Shown one piece after another: positions 45,355-58,452 of a stretch of DNA of 64,000 nt. The DNA is taken from positions 66,001 through 130,000 of the forward strand of contig CAJHZI010000804.1 of the NCBI GenBank assembly GCA_905160935.1, given 5' to 3'. Source of the DNA: Enchytraeus crypticus (taxonomy: Eukaryota > Annelida > Clitellata > Enchytraeida > Enchytraeidae). Position 1 is the first letter of the stretch, and every line of letters begins with the position of its first letter. A program made the translations under genes and the position numbers. The notes under the pieces are model-generated. The model had not been told where the DNA came from, ran no database searches, and was given only the letters and a program-made list of their open reading frames with translations.

Positions 45355-45889
45355 TTAAAAGTGAGATATATGAAATAATATTGGTATCGCTTACAGCTCG
45401 TTGTGTTACTACATGTTGGCCTATGGATGTTGTTTAACGACTTACGATCGAGTATATGGTCGAGCTTCTTTAAACTTAAATATAAGCTGTAAAATTAGGC
45501 GACTGCTAGGTTCCATTCTGCAGACAATATTCGTGTTTGTGAAGTAAAATGTTTTGCCTGTGACGTCATGAACTATGTACGTTGAACCTAGAACTCATTT
45601 AAAGTCGGATTGAACGCTGTATTCACATGCATGTCTATAAATAGAATGTGAAAGCTAACTTATATCCTACTATGTCTAAGGGCTTATATTTACAAAATGA
45701 TAACTTTCGGGTAACATAGCACAACAACAAAACAACAATTAGAGTGCTATAGTCATCAATGACAACATCGATAACTAGATTTTAGTGTAGATTAAATCCA
45801 GTGCTAGTGATGTGCTTAGCGACTCATTTGTGAGAGCAGCATATAAACGACTCGCAAAATAGCTCAGTGAGAGCCGACTCTTGAGCTGC

Positions 45890-46005
45890 TCACCTGCACA
45901 CCTGTACACTACTCAGATCTCCCAGACACTGTACACTACTCAGAGCTCCCAGACACTGTACATTACTCAGAGCTCCCAGACACTGCACACTACTCATAGC
46001 TCCCA
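45890..46005. repeat. Short tandem repeat, about 27 bp
   Basis: Four units of TGTACACTACTCAGAGCTCC + CAGACAC. The surrounding 45480-46500 otherwise holds nothing recognised. Confidence 0.85.
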
Positions 46006-46533
46006 TTACTAAAGTAACTTAATATATAATTTAAGTGACTGCGTGGGGGTCACGGTTTGACTGTTTCACTATTTCTATATTGCCTTCAAAACATGGATGA
46101 GCGCATGGGGAAGTAGATTTAATAACACCGGGAAATGAATATTGCGCTAAACCGCCTAAAGACGACTATGTATGAGACAGGATATTAAAAGTGCTAGACA
46201 ATAATATCCACCTAACTGCAGGGCATATTTATCAGTTTTCAAATTTGCAGAGTTTTATTCAATATCAGACTTCAAATCTGAATTAACGTTACAATTACAG
46301 ATTTAGAAGAATCAATTTTAACATGCATATTCTAATTTTATTATTCCCATACAGTTTTCTGTCTAACATGTAGGCCTATATTTTCCTTTTACTTTAATTA
46401 TTCCTATACAGGTTCCAAACTTTCAAATACCTACTAATAATACAAAGTACACTGTTAATCTTTCACATCTATGTTGAAACAGGGATCCAGGGAGATTAAA
46501 AACACTAACTGAATAATTAAGAGAACTGTAGAT

Positions 46534-46634
46534 CTAGTCAGCCTGCCATTCCTTGAAGAAATCGTTTCCTTTATCGTCCACAACAATGAAAGCTGGAAAG
46601 TTCTCAACTTCCACCTTCCATATAGCCTCCATTC
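46534..46634 (-). CDS. Class I fumarase exon 12 (C-terminus)
   Basis: Acceptor TTGCAG|GAATGGAG, phase 1. Encodes [20 protein letters not shown] then [10 protein letters not shown] and stop [26 protein letters not shown] is the standard class I fumarase C-terminus. Confidence 0.9.
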
Positions 46635-46675
46635 CTGCAATCAAACGACAACAGGTAAACACCTGTACAATGAGC

Positions 46676-46707
<32 letters not shown>

Positions 46708-49700
46708 GCACATTATAGTGAAATGATCAACTACGTTGATATCTATCACTTTTAATACCACATGTTTAAACTGCTAGGCAATTTAGACCACTTTCGGAGT
46801 AGCCAGTCCAGTGAATGTCTGAGATTTAACTCTCAGATTTAGCGCGGCTGGGATTCGAACCCACGAGGGTTCAATTCACCTCAGGGTCTGTCATTTAAAA
46901 CTTCATGACGTTATCTGCACCTCTACCCATTGCGCTAATGAGACATTCAATTGCAGATCAATTTGTATCTCTACTATTACATTAAAATCAAGCTTTGATA
47001 GTATTGAGCTAATGTTAATGACGGTAGCTCGAGAATATCGAATTGTTTTAAAAGAAGCCTTGTGTTTCTAAACCTTAACGTTAAACAGACAATCTAAAAT
47101 AAACAATCTGAATTGAATAGATTTAAACCAAAACATCACAGCAAATATATAACATTTAATGAACCTATTTGAAATTTTAATAACCTAAAAATAATGCTCA
47201 ACCAGGAATACAGAAGACAGCTACTTCAGTTTCTACCACTGTTAATCAATCAATAATAATAATAGTAATAATAACACGCCTTACAATGAAAAGATCAACA
47301 ATGTTGATATCTATCACTTTAATATCACATATTAAAATCATTGGGATATTTAATTTTTTTATTAGGATATTTAGTCAATTTTTCCTATAACTAGTCCAGT
47401 GAATGTCCAAGATTTTACTCTCAGATCAGCGCGGCTGGGAATCCAACCCACGAGGGTTCAATTCATCTCAGGATCGGCCAATTAAAACTTCATGACGTTA
47501 TCAAAACCTCTAACCATTACGCTATTGAGACATTTAATACATCAATACTAATACTAACACTAACTATCTTATAATGCTAATAATTAATAACCTAATCCAT
47601 TAATCAGTAAGAATTTAATTTAGAGTCAACCTACCAAAGTAGGAAGATTTCATTGACTATGACTCAGTAGAGGGTAAAGTCAGAAACATCACAGACTTAA
47701 AAGTATTTATATTTCCAAGGAAAGTATTTCAAATTATAATTATGAATGGATGTCAAATAAGAGATATAATTAAGCCATGAAATTCCACCACTCGATGAAT
47801 GAAAAATCAGCACCAGCAGTTATAACAAGAAACAGAAAGGATTTATAACTTTAAATGAGACAATATTTTTGGTATATATATTTTAAATTGAGTATTTAAT
47901 TTATTTTTTGAGTAATGAATATACTGAGTTTTACTGGAAAACTGTTTGCAATTGCACATTCTGCTTGAGACGTCCCAGACATCATCCTCGAGCGATGAAC
48001 TGGGTGTTAAATTTCGAATGTATTTTAAAACAGTTTAGACTAACCATTGACTTCTACGTAATTAAAAATGTATCATCTATATTTAAAGATATCTATATAT
48101 AAATCTGTATATCATTATATCTATATTTATATCTTTATGTATATGTATATCTATATGAATATGAATATGAATATATTATATATTTATATATGTATATATC
48201 TTTATGTATATGTATATCTATATGAATATGAATATGAATATATTATATATTTATATATGTATATATCTTCATGTATATGTATATCTATATGAATATGAAT
48301 ATATTATATATTTATATATGTATATCTTTATGTATATCAATATCTTTATATCTATGTATAAATATATATACATGTAGATGCTATATATGAGGTGTACATG
48401 GACTAACCTAGCTCCGGATACTCCAGCACTTCCACTTTCTTGATACAGTTGACGGCCAGGATGGCAGCAGGTCCTCCTATAGACCCCAAGTAGAACCCCC
48501 CATACTTCTTACAGGCTTGTGTCACCTGCCACCATAATAATGTTATTTATCTCAATGTAAAAAAAGTAAACACGCATTATAGTGAAATGATCAACTAAGT
48601 TGAAATCTATCACTTTTAATACCACATGTTTAAACCGTTACGCAATTTTTAGTCAATTTTCCGTATAACCAGTGCAGTGAATGTTCGAGATTTTACTCTC
48701 AGATCAGCGTGGCTGAGATTTGAACACACAAGGCTCAATTCACCTCAGGATCTGTCATTTAAAACTTCATGACGTTACCACTACGCTATGTATCTTACAA
48801 AGAAAAAAACATGAATAAAACTCTCTCTCTCTTAGTGCTCTTTGTAGACTTCGAGAAGGCCTTTGACAGGATTGATTGGATAACGATGATGAATATCTTA
48901 AAAAAAGAATAGGAATTGACTGGAGAGATCGAAGACTAATTTTGAACTTGTACATGAATCAAAGAGCAGTAATCAAAATCCAACAAGAATACTCAGAAGA
49001 AGGTGAAATAGGACGTGGAGTAAGACAAGGTTGTAGCATTTCGCCGCTGCTGTTTAACATTTACGCTGAGGCAATGATGGAGGAAGCCATGGAAGACTTG
49101 GAAGAAGGAATAAAAGTAGGAGGGAATTTGTTACAAGATGTACGATTTGCAGATGACCAAGGAATGGTAGCGGGCAGCGAGATTGGATTGCAGAAGATAA
49201 TGGATAGGCTGAATGATACGGCCCTAAGATATGGCATGAAGATTAATATAAAAAGACCAAGGTTATGAGAGTGTCCAATAATAAAGGTGAAGTTAGTATC
49301 ACAATAAATGGTACGAAATTGTAACAGGTAAGGAGTTTCAAATATTTGGGTCATACTATAACCGATGATGGGAAATGTGAGACAGAAATATGCAGTAGGA
49401 TTGCACAAGCAAAAGCGGCCTTTGGTAGTAGAAAAGAACTATTAACACAAAGTCTAAAGAAAGACACAAAGATAAAGATAGTGAAAACTTTGGTTAGGAC
49501 CACGCTATTATATGGATGTGAAACATGGACCTTAAGAAGGAAGATATTAGGAAACTGGAGGCATTGGAAATGTGGATTTGGAGAAGAATGGAGAGGATTA
49601 GCTGGACTCAAAAGGTTACAAATGAGGAAGTCCTGGAGAGAGTTGGCACAGATAGACAGTTGATAAATGTATTAAGAAATAGGAAGAAGAGATGGATAGG

Positions 49701-52700
49701 ACACATTCTAAGGGGGGAAGGTCTATTAAAAGAGGTCATAGAAGGTAGAATGGAAGGAAAAAGAGGCAGGGGCAGGCCGAGATTAGGTATGTTAGATGAT
49801 TTAAAGACCAACTCATATGTGGAAATGAAGAGGAAGGCGGAAAGACAGAGAAGAGTGAAGGTGTTATGTACCATGGACCTGCCAGTATGCAGTGCACTAA
49901 GAAAGATATCTGTCATAAGTAATTACTGCGCACACAATCACTTCTATTACAGTAACAGTATAATTTTCATTAATTATATTATCGTCAGTTTAGTATTTAC
50001 ACTCAACCTGTTGAAGATGATGATGACTAATGTTTACACAATACCTGTTGATAATGTTGATGATGATTAATATTTACAGTTAACTTGTTGTTGATGATGA
50101 TGATTAATGTTTACACTAACCTGTTTGCTGCGGTTGCCCTTGGCGAGCATAATGAGACTTCCGCCCTGGGCCTGGAGAGTGTCCACATAGGAGTCCATGC
50201 GTCCCGCTGTGGTGGGTCCAAATGAGCCGCTAGCATAACCCTGAGAGCAAGGAAATATTAGCAGCATGGAGTTTATATAGACTAGATAAACTACTAGCGT
50301 AACCCTGCGTGCAAGGATACATTAGTAGCATGGAGGTTATAAAAACTAGATAGACTTAGCTACTAGCATAACCCTGCGTGTAGAGAGAATATTAGTAGCA
50401 TGGAGTTTATATGGACTAGTTAGACTTAGCTACTAGCATAACCCTGCGTGTAGAGAGAATATTAGTAGCATGGAGTTTATATAGAGACTTAGCTACTAGC
50501 ATAACCCTGCGTGTAGAGAGAACATCACTAGCATGGAGTTTATATAGACTAGCTAAACTTAGCTACTAGCATAACCCAGTGTTGAGAGAACATTAGTAGA
50601 ATGGAGTTTATAAAAACTAGATAGACTTGGCTACTAGCATAACCCTGCGTGCAAGAAAGCATTAGTATCAAGGAATTTATATAGACTAGCTAGATATAAC
50701 TTCTAACATAACCCAGTGTAGAGAGAACATCACTGGCATGGAGTCTATATAGACTAGATAGACTTAGCTCCTAATATAACCCAGTGTAGAGAGAACATCA
50801 CTAGCATGGAGTTTATATAGACTAGATAGACTTAGCTCCTAATATAACCCAGTGTAGAGAAAACATAAGTAGCATTGAGTTTATATAGACTAGATAGACA
50901 TAACCGCTAACATAACCCTGTGTAGAGAGAACATTGCTAGCATTAGTTTGTAGGTTGTAGTGTTTTTAACGTCAAGGTTCAGAAGCACAAGGCTTCTTTT
51001 CAAGACGACTCAAAACATTCGATCTACCGTCACAAAGATCAATGTAACAGTAAGTTACATCTCTGATGCAGCATTAGTTTTTGCACAAGTTTCAGCAATT
51101 TAAGTAAACATTGGTACGATACTTGAGGTGTTTTAGCGGGTCCGGCGTAGTAGATGGGATGATTCTTGACGTATTCGGGCAACCCCTGTCCACTGTCGAG
51201 CCTCTCCTGTAGCTTAGCATGAGCAATGTCACGAGCCACTATCAGCGTGCCCGTGAGGCTTAGACGAGTTTTGATTGGATGACGAGAGAGTTCAGCAAGA
51301 ACTTCCTTCATAGGGCGATTCAGATTCACCTGTTCAGTCAACGAATGAATGAATTAAATAGATGAAAGAAAGAATAAATGAATGAAGGGATAAAGAATGA
51401 ATGAATGAATACAGATGAATGAATGGATGAAAATATGAATGAATGAATATATGATTGAATGCATGATTGCCTAATTTTGATACTATCCTTTCAAATTACA
51501 GATTAAAGTTTAGAATGCGCTTGCTGGATAATGCTAATATGCTAGTTAAGTGTTTTGATGTTCTGAGTCTATTATAGCCTTGTATGCCTAATTCTATAAG
51601 TAATTGCTTTAGGCCTATAGCTCAATTTATGCGCATCCTATTTGCTTTTCTGGTTTTTGTTACATTGTTCTATGTGCAAGATTCATGTATGGGTTTTTAC
51701 ACCTGAAATAAAGCAATAAATAAAAAATAAAATAAAAATAAACAAATTTAATGAATAAAGGAAAGAAAAATTAATGAATGAACAAATGACTGAGTGAATG
51801 AAATAATGAATGAATGAAATAATAAATGAACGAATGAATGAATTAATGAGAGACTGAATGAATGAATTATAGAAATATAACATAAAAATATATAATCAAA
51901 CCCCCGGCGGCAAATAAACGTGCGGTAACTAGGTTTAGCTAAGCTGCAAATACTTTGAGCACTCAGTGCTTCAGACAAGAAAAGCGCTCAATGCTTCAAC
52001 AAGAAAAGCAATATTCATTGTTCAGTATGTCATAGCACTCAGATATAAGTTTACGGCCAATTCAGTTAAAGGGGCTCAAGCAAAGTGTCATATAACTCTA
52101 ATAATAATAATAATAAAGGTTTAACATCCATTTCCTCATCCAAGGATGATGTCAGGGATGTCCTCAAAGCAAACATCCCTACAGATCAATTCACCCAGAC
52201 CAATCAGAAAAAAAGTGCTGAGGAGAAGTAAGGTCCTAAACGAAAGCCGAAAGGTGATCGAAAATGGTCAGGGAAGATTGATTATGTTTACGCTGGGAAA
52301 AGGTAAGTCTTAGGCTTGCTAGAGAAAGTTGAAAGAGAAAAACAAGAGCAAAAGATTAGCAGGTAAAGAGTTCCAGATTGTGGGTGCTGTGTAAGAAAAT
52401 GAACGTCTGCCCAATGACGTGAGAATATTTGGAACAGAGAGAAGATTGGCATCGGTGGAACGAAGTGCACGTGAGGGACGATAGGGAAGAAGAATTTCAG
52501 ATAAGTAAGAAGGCTTGCCAAATCGCAGAGTTTTGAAAGTTAATAGAGCTATATTATATTTTATGCATTGATTAACAGGTCGGATATATAAGAGTTAAGT
52601 CTTTACAGTCAGAGCAAAATGAGAAGAATGAAAAAGTCAATATAATAAGAATATAAGGAGTTACCGTTTACGCACAGATTCGGTGATCTTGCAGAGATCC

Positions 52701-55700
52701 AGAGATCTAATTTAACACAATAATCTGTTTAGGCCTAATTGAAATAGAAAACAACAAAGCAAGAGTCAAAATAGATAATTCTAACCTGAACTACATCGCC
52801 GGCCAACTGATCGGCCGTTACATCAGGAAGAAACTTTGCAGGATTTGCTTCAAGTTGTTCCAAGAACACGCCATCAGACGTAATCTTGCCTAATACCTGT
52901 AGATACAATCAACAAAGTACAACAAAGTACACTTTAGGTTAATACTACGAGCTGCTTTAGAATTATGATCTTTAACGACCCTGACATCATCCTTGGATGA
53001 GGAAACGGGCGTTAAACCTTTATTCTTATTAAACCCATATGCCACAGTCAAAGAGTCGATCAGTTTTCTCAGTCAACTATAATTTATATTACAATTTAAT
53101 TCATTTATTGCCGATAATCTGATCTCCATATATCTCAAGAAGATAAAGCACAAAATACAAGTTACAACGATATAAAATACACGTGTATATAGGCATTAGT
53201 TGATTAACATACACGAGTTACGCATTCGCAATTAATCTTGCAAATACTTACAGAGTTTGTGTTATACATCGTACACATAGACTTAAGTACTAGACACATT
53301 GAGACAAAACATATAGACAGAAATAGAGAGACACATAGAGACACACACGTAGAGACACATATAGAGACACATATAGAGACATAGAAACCGTTAGGCAATT
53401 TAGACCATTCTCCGTATAACCAGTCCGAGATTTTACTCTCAGATCAGTGATTACATTAAATTAAATTAAATTAATTAAATGATTGATCGACAGATAGAAA
53501 CCTGTCTATCGGCTGAACAGGACACACCGATGCCCACGGGACAGGAGGCTCCGTGACGAGGAAGTCTAACCACTCTCACGTCGTGACAGAAGTACTTACC
53601 ACCAAACTGAGCTCCTATACCCACAGACCTCGTCAGCTCCAGCACCTTCTGCTCCATCTCCACGTCCCGAAATCCTCTACCGTGCTCGTTACCTGCACAA
53701 CACCCTCGTGTCATCAGCCTAGGACTCACCCTCGTGTCAGCAGCCTAGGGCTTCCTCTTCATGGTAATTAGTAATCGTTGCCTTTCACTTCATCATCCTA
53801 GGTCTTCCTCTTCATGGTAATTAGTAATCATTGCCTTTCCCTTCATCAGCCTAGGTCTTCTTCCCCATGGTTATTAGTAATCGTTGCCTGTCACATCATC
53901 AGTCTAGGGCTTCCTCTCCATGGCTATTAGTAATCCTTGCCAATCATGTCATCATCCTGGGGCTGGTTCAAGCCAAAACGTCTCCACAGATTGGTGATCG
54001 TATCAATAGCTAGGCGATATTATTTCCAATTATATAGCTAGGCAATATTATTTCACCCTTCTTCCAAGAAGAAGGGTGAAATAATATCAAAATATTACAC
54101 CCAGCTTAATCACACTCCACTGTGTGGCTCCCAGGTGGTAGAGCATGGACATTACTGCTCCGAAGTAGATCAAAAGTGGGACACCCAAATACATGAATTC
54201 TATTATTCAATTAAGTTGTTCAATATAATAGAAAATCAATATCTAGAGTCTGATATTAGATCTCATGCATCCTAAGACGTTCTTAAAATGCCTAGTCTTT
54301 TAAACAAAACAACCCATGTATTACTGAACAACGATAGTTGTAACAATGGTGATGATGAAGATGATGATAGTGATTATACACAAAAATGAGAGTGGTGATC
54401 GACAGAGTTTAGATAAAAACTGGAATAAATTTAGCAAATAATCAGTAAGATATCAGTTGAAATAATATTATGATTAGCCATAATAATAATAATAATTATA
54501 CTAGTAGTAGCAATAACAATAATAATAATAATAATAAATAATTACTACAGTATTGCCATAATCAAGGTTGCTAGTTGTATAAGTTGTATGCTTTACAGTA
54601 ATATTCCATTTATAGATTCATCAAACGTTACAAGCACTTTATGACAAGAAAACTGAAATGACCATTCATAATTTCATTAATCTTTATGATCGTAATTGTA
54701 TAATTGTAGGACACACCAGAGGTCGGTAGTCCATCGAGGTAGTGGGTGGACGCCAGCTTGACAGTCTTCAGGTTATACTCTGCTGATGTTCCACCAATCA
54801 CAATGGCCAGGTGATAGGGCGGACAAGCTGCAGTACCTATCGTCTGTTAGCAATAATTAATATACACTTCTAGTAGAACATCACAATATCTTCCATTGAA
54901 TCCTAGTTTAACTAATGGTTGGGATACGGATAGACTGTTTTAATCCTCTCTGTCCAACATCGTACCATCAATCAATCAATCAATCAATAAGAATTTACAA
55001 TTCGGTTCCTCTCCATAAGGCAATGTCAGGGACGTCAATCCCCTATTTGAGACTTTTGGATTCGTTTAAATTTTTGTAGCAATTTCTGGAGCCTAGATGC
55101 TCCAGAAATTGTAAATTGAAAAACACTTCTAGTAGAACGTATTCATACAATATGAATTGAATAAGCACTTCTAGTAGAACGTATTCATACAATATGAATT
55201 GAATAAGCACTTCTTGTAGAACGTATTCATACAATATGAATTGAATAAGCACTTCTAGTAGAACGTATTCGTACAATATGAATTGAATAAGCACTTCTAG
55301 TAGAACGTATTCATACAATATGAATTGAATAAGCACTTCTAGTAGAACGCATTTATGTAACGTTTACTAACTAAATAAATGATATTGAATAAAATCAGAG
55401 TCATGAAGCATAAAGACAAAATCAAAACACAAACAAAAATTACTTAAATAAATATTACACATATTACAGTAAACATAATGATCGTAACCATAATTACGTT
55501 AAGGATTTTTAAAAATAAAAAAACTGTGATATGAGATTGTTTATTCCAGTTGCATGACATACAGTATAACTGTTCAGCTTCTTTAATATTTATTCTGACT
55601 GTATAATACTGAGTATCTTTCTGTGTTTGCATTCTCAGCCAGTCCTTTCAGTTAATTTTTCTTTTATTATCCTTTATATTCATTTAACTTTCAAAAACAA

Positions 55701-58419
55701 ATTAGCTTCAAAATGTCCTACCTATTCCTTATTTTTAGTATATAATTACAGATCTCGCGTTGAGCTATTTTATCAAAGGAAAACTATTCAAGCATATGGC
55801 ACACAATATGTGTTAAAGACTGAAAAATTCATATCGAAAGTTCATAATAATCAGATTGCACCACAACAAATCTACTAAATAAAAATATTGTATTAAAGTA
55901 TATACCTTTATTTTCTCGTTAATAAAGCTAGTAAGTTTCTGTGGATTCAGCAAGGCTTTGGTTTGCTGATAGAGAAATGTTTTATTAGCAGACCCCCCAC
56001 CCTTCGCTATGAACAGGAAGTTGTATTCGTTGCCGGGTGTGGCGTAGAGCTCTATCTGTGCAGGTAGATTTGTGCCCGTGTTCTTCTCATTAAACATGTC
56101 GATAGAGGCCACCTACACAGACGTGCACACAAACAGGTACACATATTACACATACACGCAGGTATACACACACACACATACACACAGGTATACACACATA
56201 TTACACACACAAACAGGTATACACACATGTTACACATACACACATGTACACATACACACGCATTGACTGATTGATTGACATACTCTTGACTGATTGATTG
56301 ACATACTCTTGACTGATTGATCGAATACTCTTGACTGATTGATTGGCATTCTATATACTGATTGATTGGTATACACTTGACTGATTGATTGACTACTCTT
56401 GACTGATTGATTGACTACTCTTGACTGATTGACTACTCTTGACTGATTGATTGACTACTCTTGACTGATTGATTGGCATTCTATATACTGATTGATTGGT
56501 ATACACTTGACTGATTGATTGATTACACTTGACTGAATGATTGACTACTCTTGACTGATTGATTGAATACTCTGGACTGAATGATTGACATACTCTTGAC
56601 TGAATGATTGACTACTCTTGACTGAATGATTGACTACACTTGACTGATTGATTGACATACTCTTGACTGAATGTTTGACATACTCTTGGCTGATTGTTTG
56701 ACATTCTCTTGGCTGATTGATTGACTACTCATGACTGATTGATAGACTACTCTTGACTGATTGATTGACTACTCTTGACTGATTGATTAGCATACTCATG
56801 ACTGATTGAGTGACATACTTGAGAGTATCTAAGATTATGTGAAGTGTATGTGTTATAAATTGACATTCTCTTGATTGACTGATTGGCATACTTGAGAGTA
56901 TCTAAGATTATGTGAAGTGTATGTGTTATAGATTGGCATACTCATGACTGATTGATTAACATTCTCTTGACTGATTAATTAACATTCTCTTGACTGATTG
57001 ATTAACGTACTCATGACTAATTAATTAACATACTCATGACTGATTGATTAACATTCTCTTGACTGATTGATTAACATTCTCTTGACTGATTGATTAACAT
57101 ACTCATGACTGGTTGATTAACATACTTGAGAGTATCTGAGATTATGTGAAGTGTAAGTGTTATAGACTCCTCTTGATATCGCCTCCTCATCTCTACCCTT
57201 CGTCCACACAAACTGCCCTTTCTTACCTACCACAATCAATCAATCAATCATAAAATAAATATCCCAGTTAATTAACATAAATAAAAAGTAATGTCTGTTT
57301 TAAAAATCAGCAACCATCTTTACAAGCACTCATCAGCGTTTTCAAGATATCAATACTTAAATATCTTATTAAATTTCTCTTCAACAAATAACTAATAGAT
57401 CATTAATAGTTATTTTATTCATAGCGCACTCAATAAATAACTAATACTTATTTTGTTCATAGAAACACAATAAATAGATAATAGTTACTTTGTTAATAGC
57501 GCACTGAATGTTACGCACCCATGCAGATTGCTGTCCCAGTGTCCTGACACCCGGGCAGTATCATGCCCGACGCAATGTTAGCGTTCTTCAGTAGCTCCAG
57601 CGCTACAAACTTGTCATTAGCGGAGGCCTCGGGGTCTTTTAGTATGTTAGACAGCGACTTTGACAGCACAGAAAGATAAGATTAATCTGTAAATAATTTC
57701 TAGAAAACTTCTACTACACAAAATGTTCATATCGGAGAATTTAAATCTATCAGAATATCATACGATGACTATATAGTATAAATGCATATAATTAAACGAT
57801 TAGCAAGTCAACAACTTTCCACCATAAATACTATTATCCAATGTTTACATTCGATTTAGCTCAATGCTCCGAAGGTTCATTCATTTGAACTTAAGACATT
57901 ATCTAATGCGCTAAACTTGCTGGTAGGTAGACTATCAATCACTCTAGTGCTCTATGAAATGATAAGTCCAAGGAAAAATCTATAACCACACAAATCCACC
58001 TCACTAACACCTAACAATAAAATGTTTGTCACAAACCTTTGTTTAAAGCTTTACAAAACCTTACCGATGCATTTACTATGAACAGAAGCCCCTCTGAGAT
58101 GGGTGGTTATACCAATGGAATTTATTAAAATCTTCACTCCATATTCCCTCAATTGTGGGAGAAATAGCGTAATGGTTAGAGTGTTCTCCTCGGATACAAG
58201 TGGCCTGGATTCAAAGCCTAGGTCAGTCAACAAATAATGGATTTCCCCCTGGGCCCATGGAAGGTTAATCTTGTATCGAAGCTTGTTGCTAATTGGTGCT
58301 ATCAATAGCAAAGATATGATTACCCATGGAAAGGATTAGTAATAACCTGCCAGGAACCTGTAAAACGGTCTCGAAGACCGGACATCAGCCTTGACACCGC
58401 TATAGAAATTGTCGGAGGC

Positions 58420-58452
<33 letters not shown>

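Noticed and set aside
55043-55336. 97-codon repeat protein on the minus strand ([14 protein letters not shown])
   Set aside because: Frame through a 42-bp intronic minisatellite of the fumarase gene.
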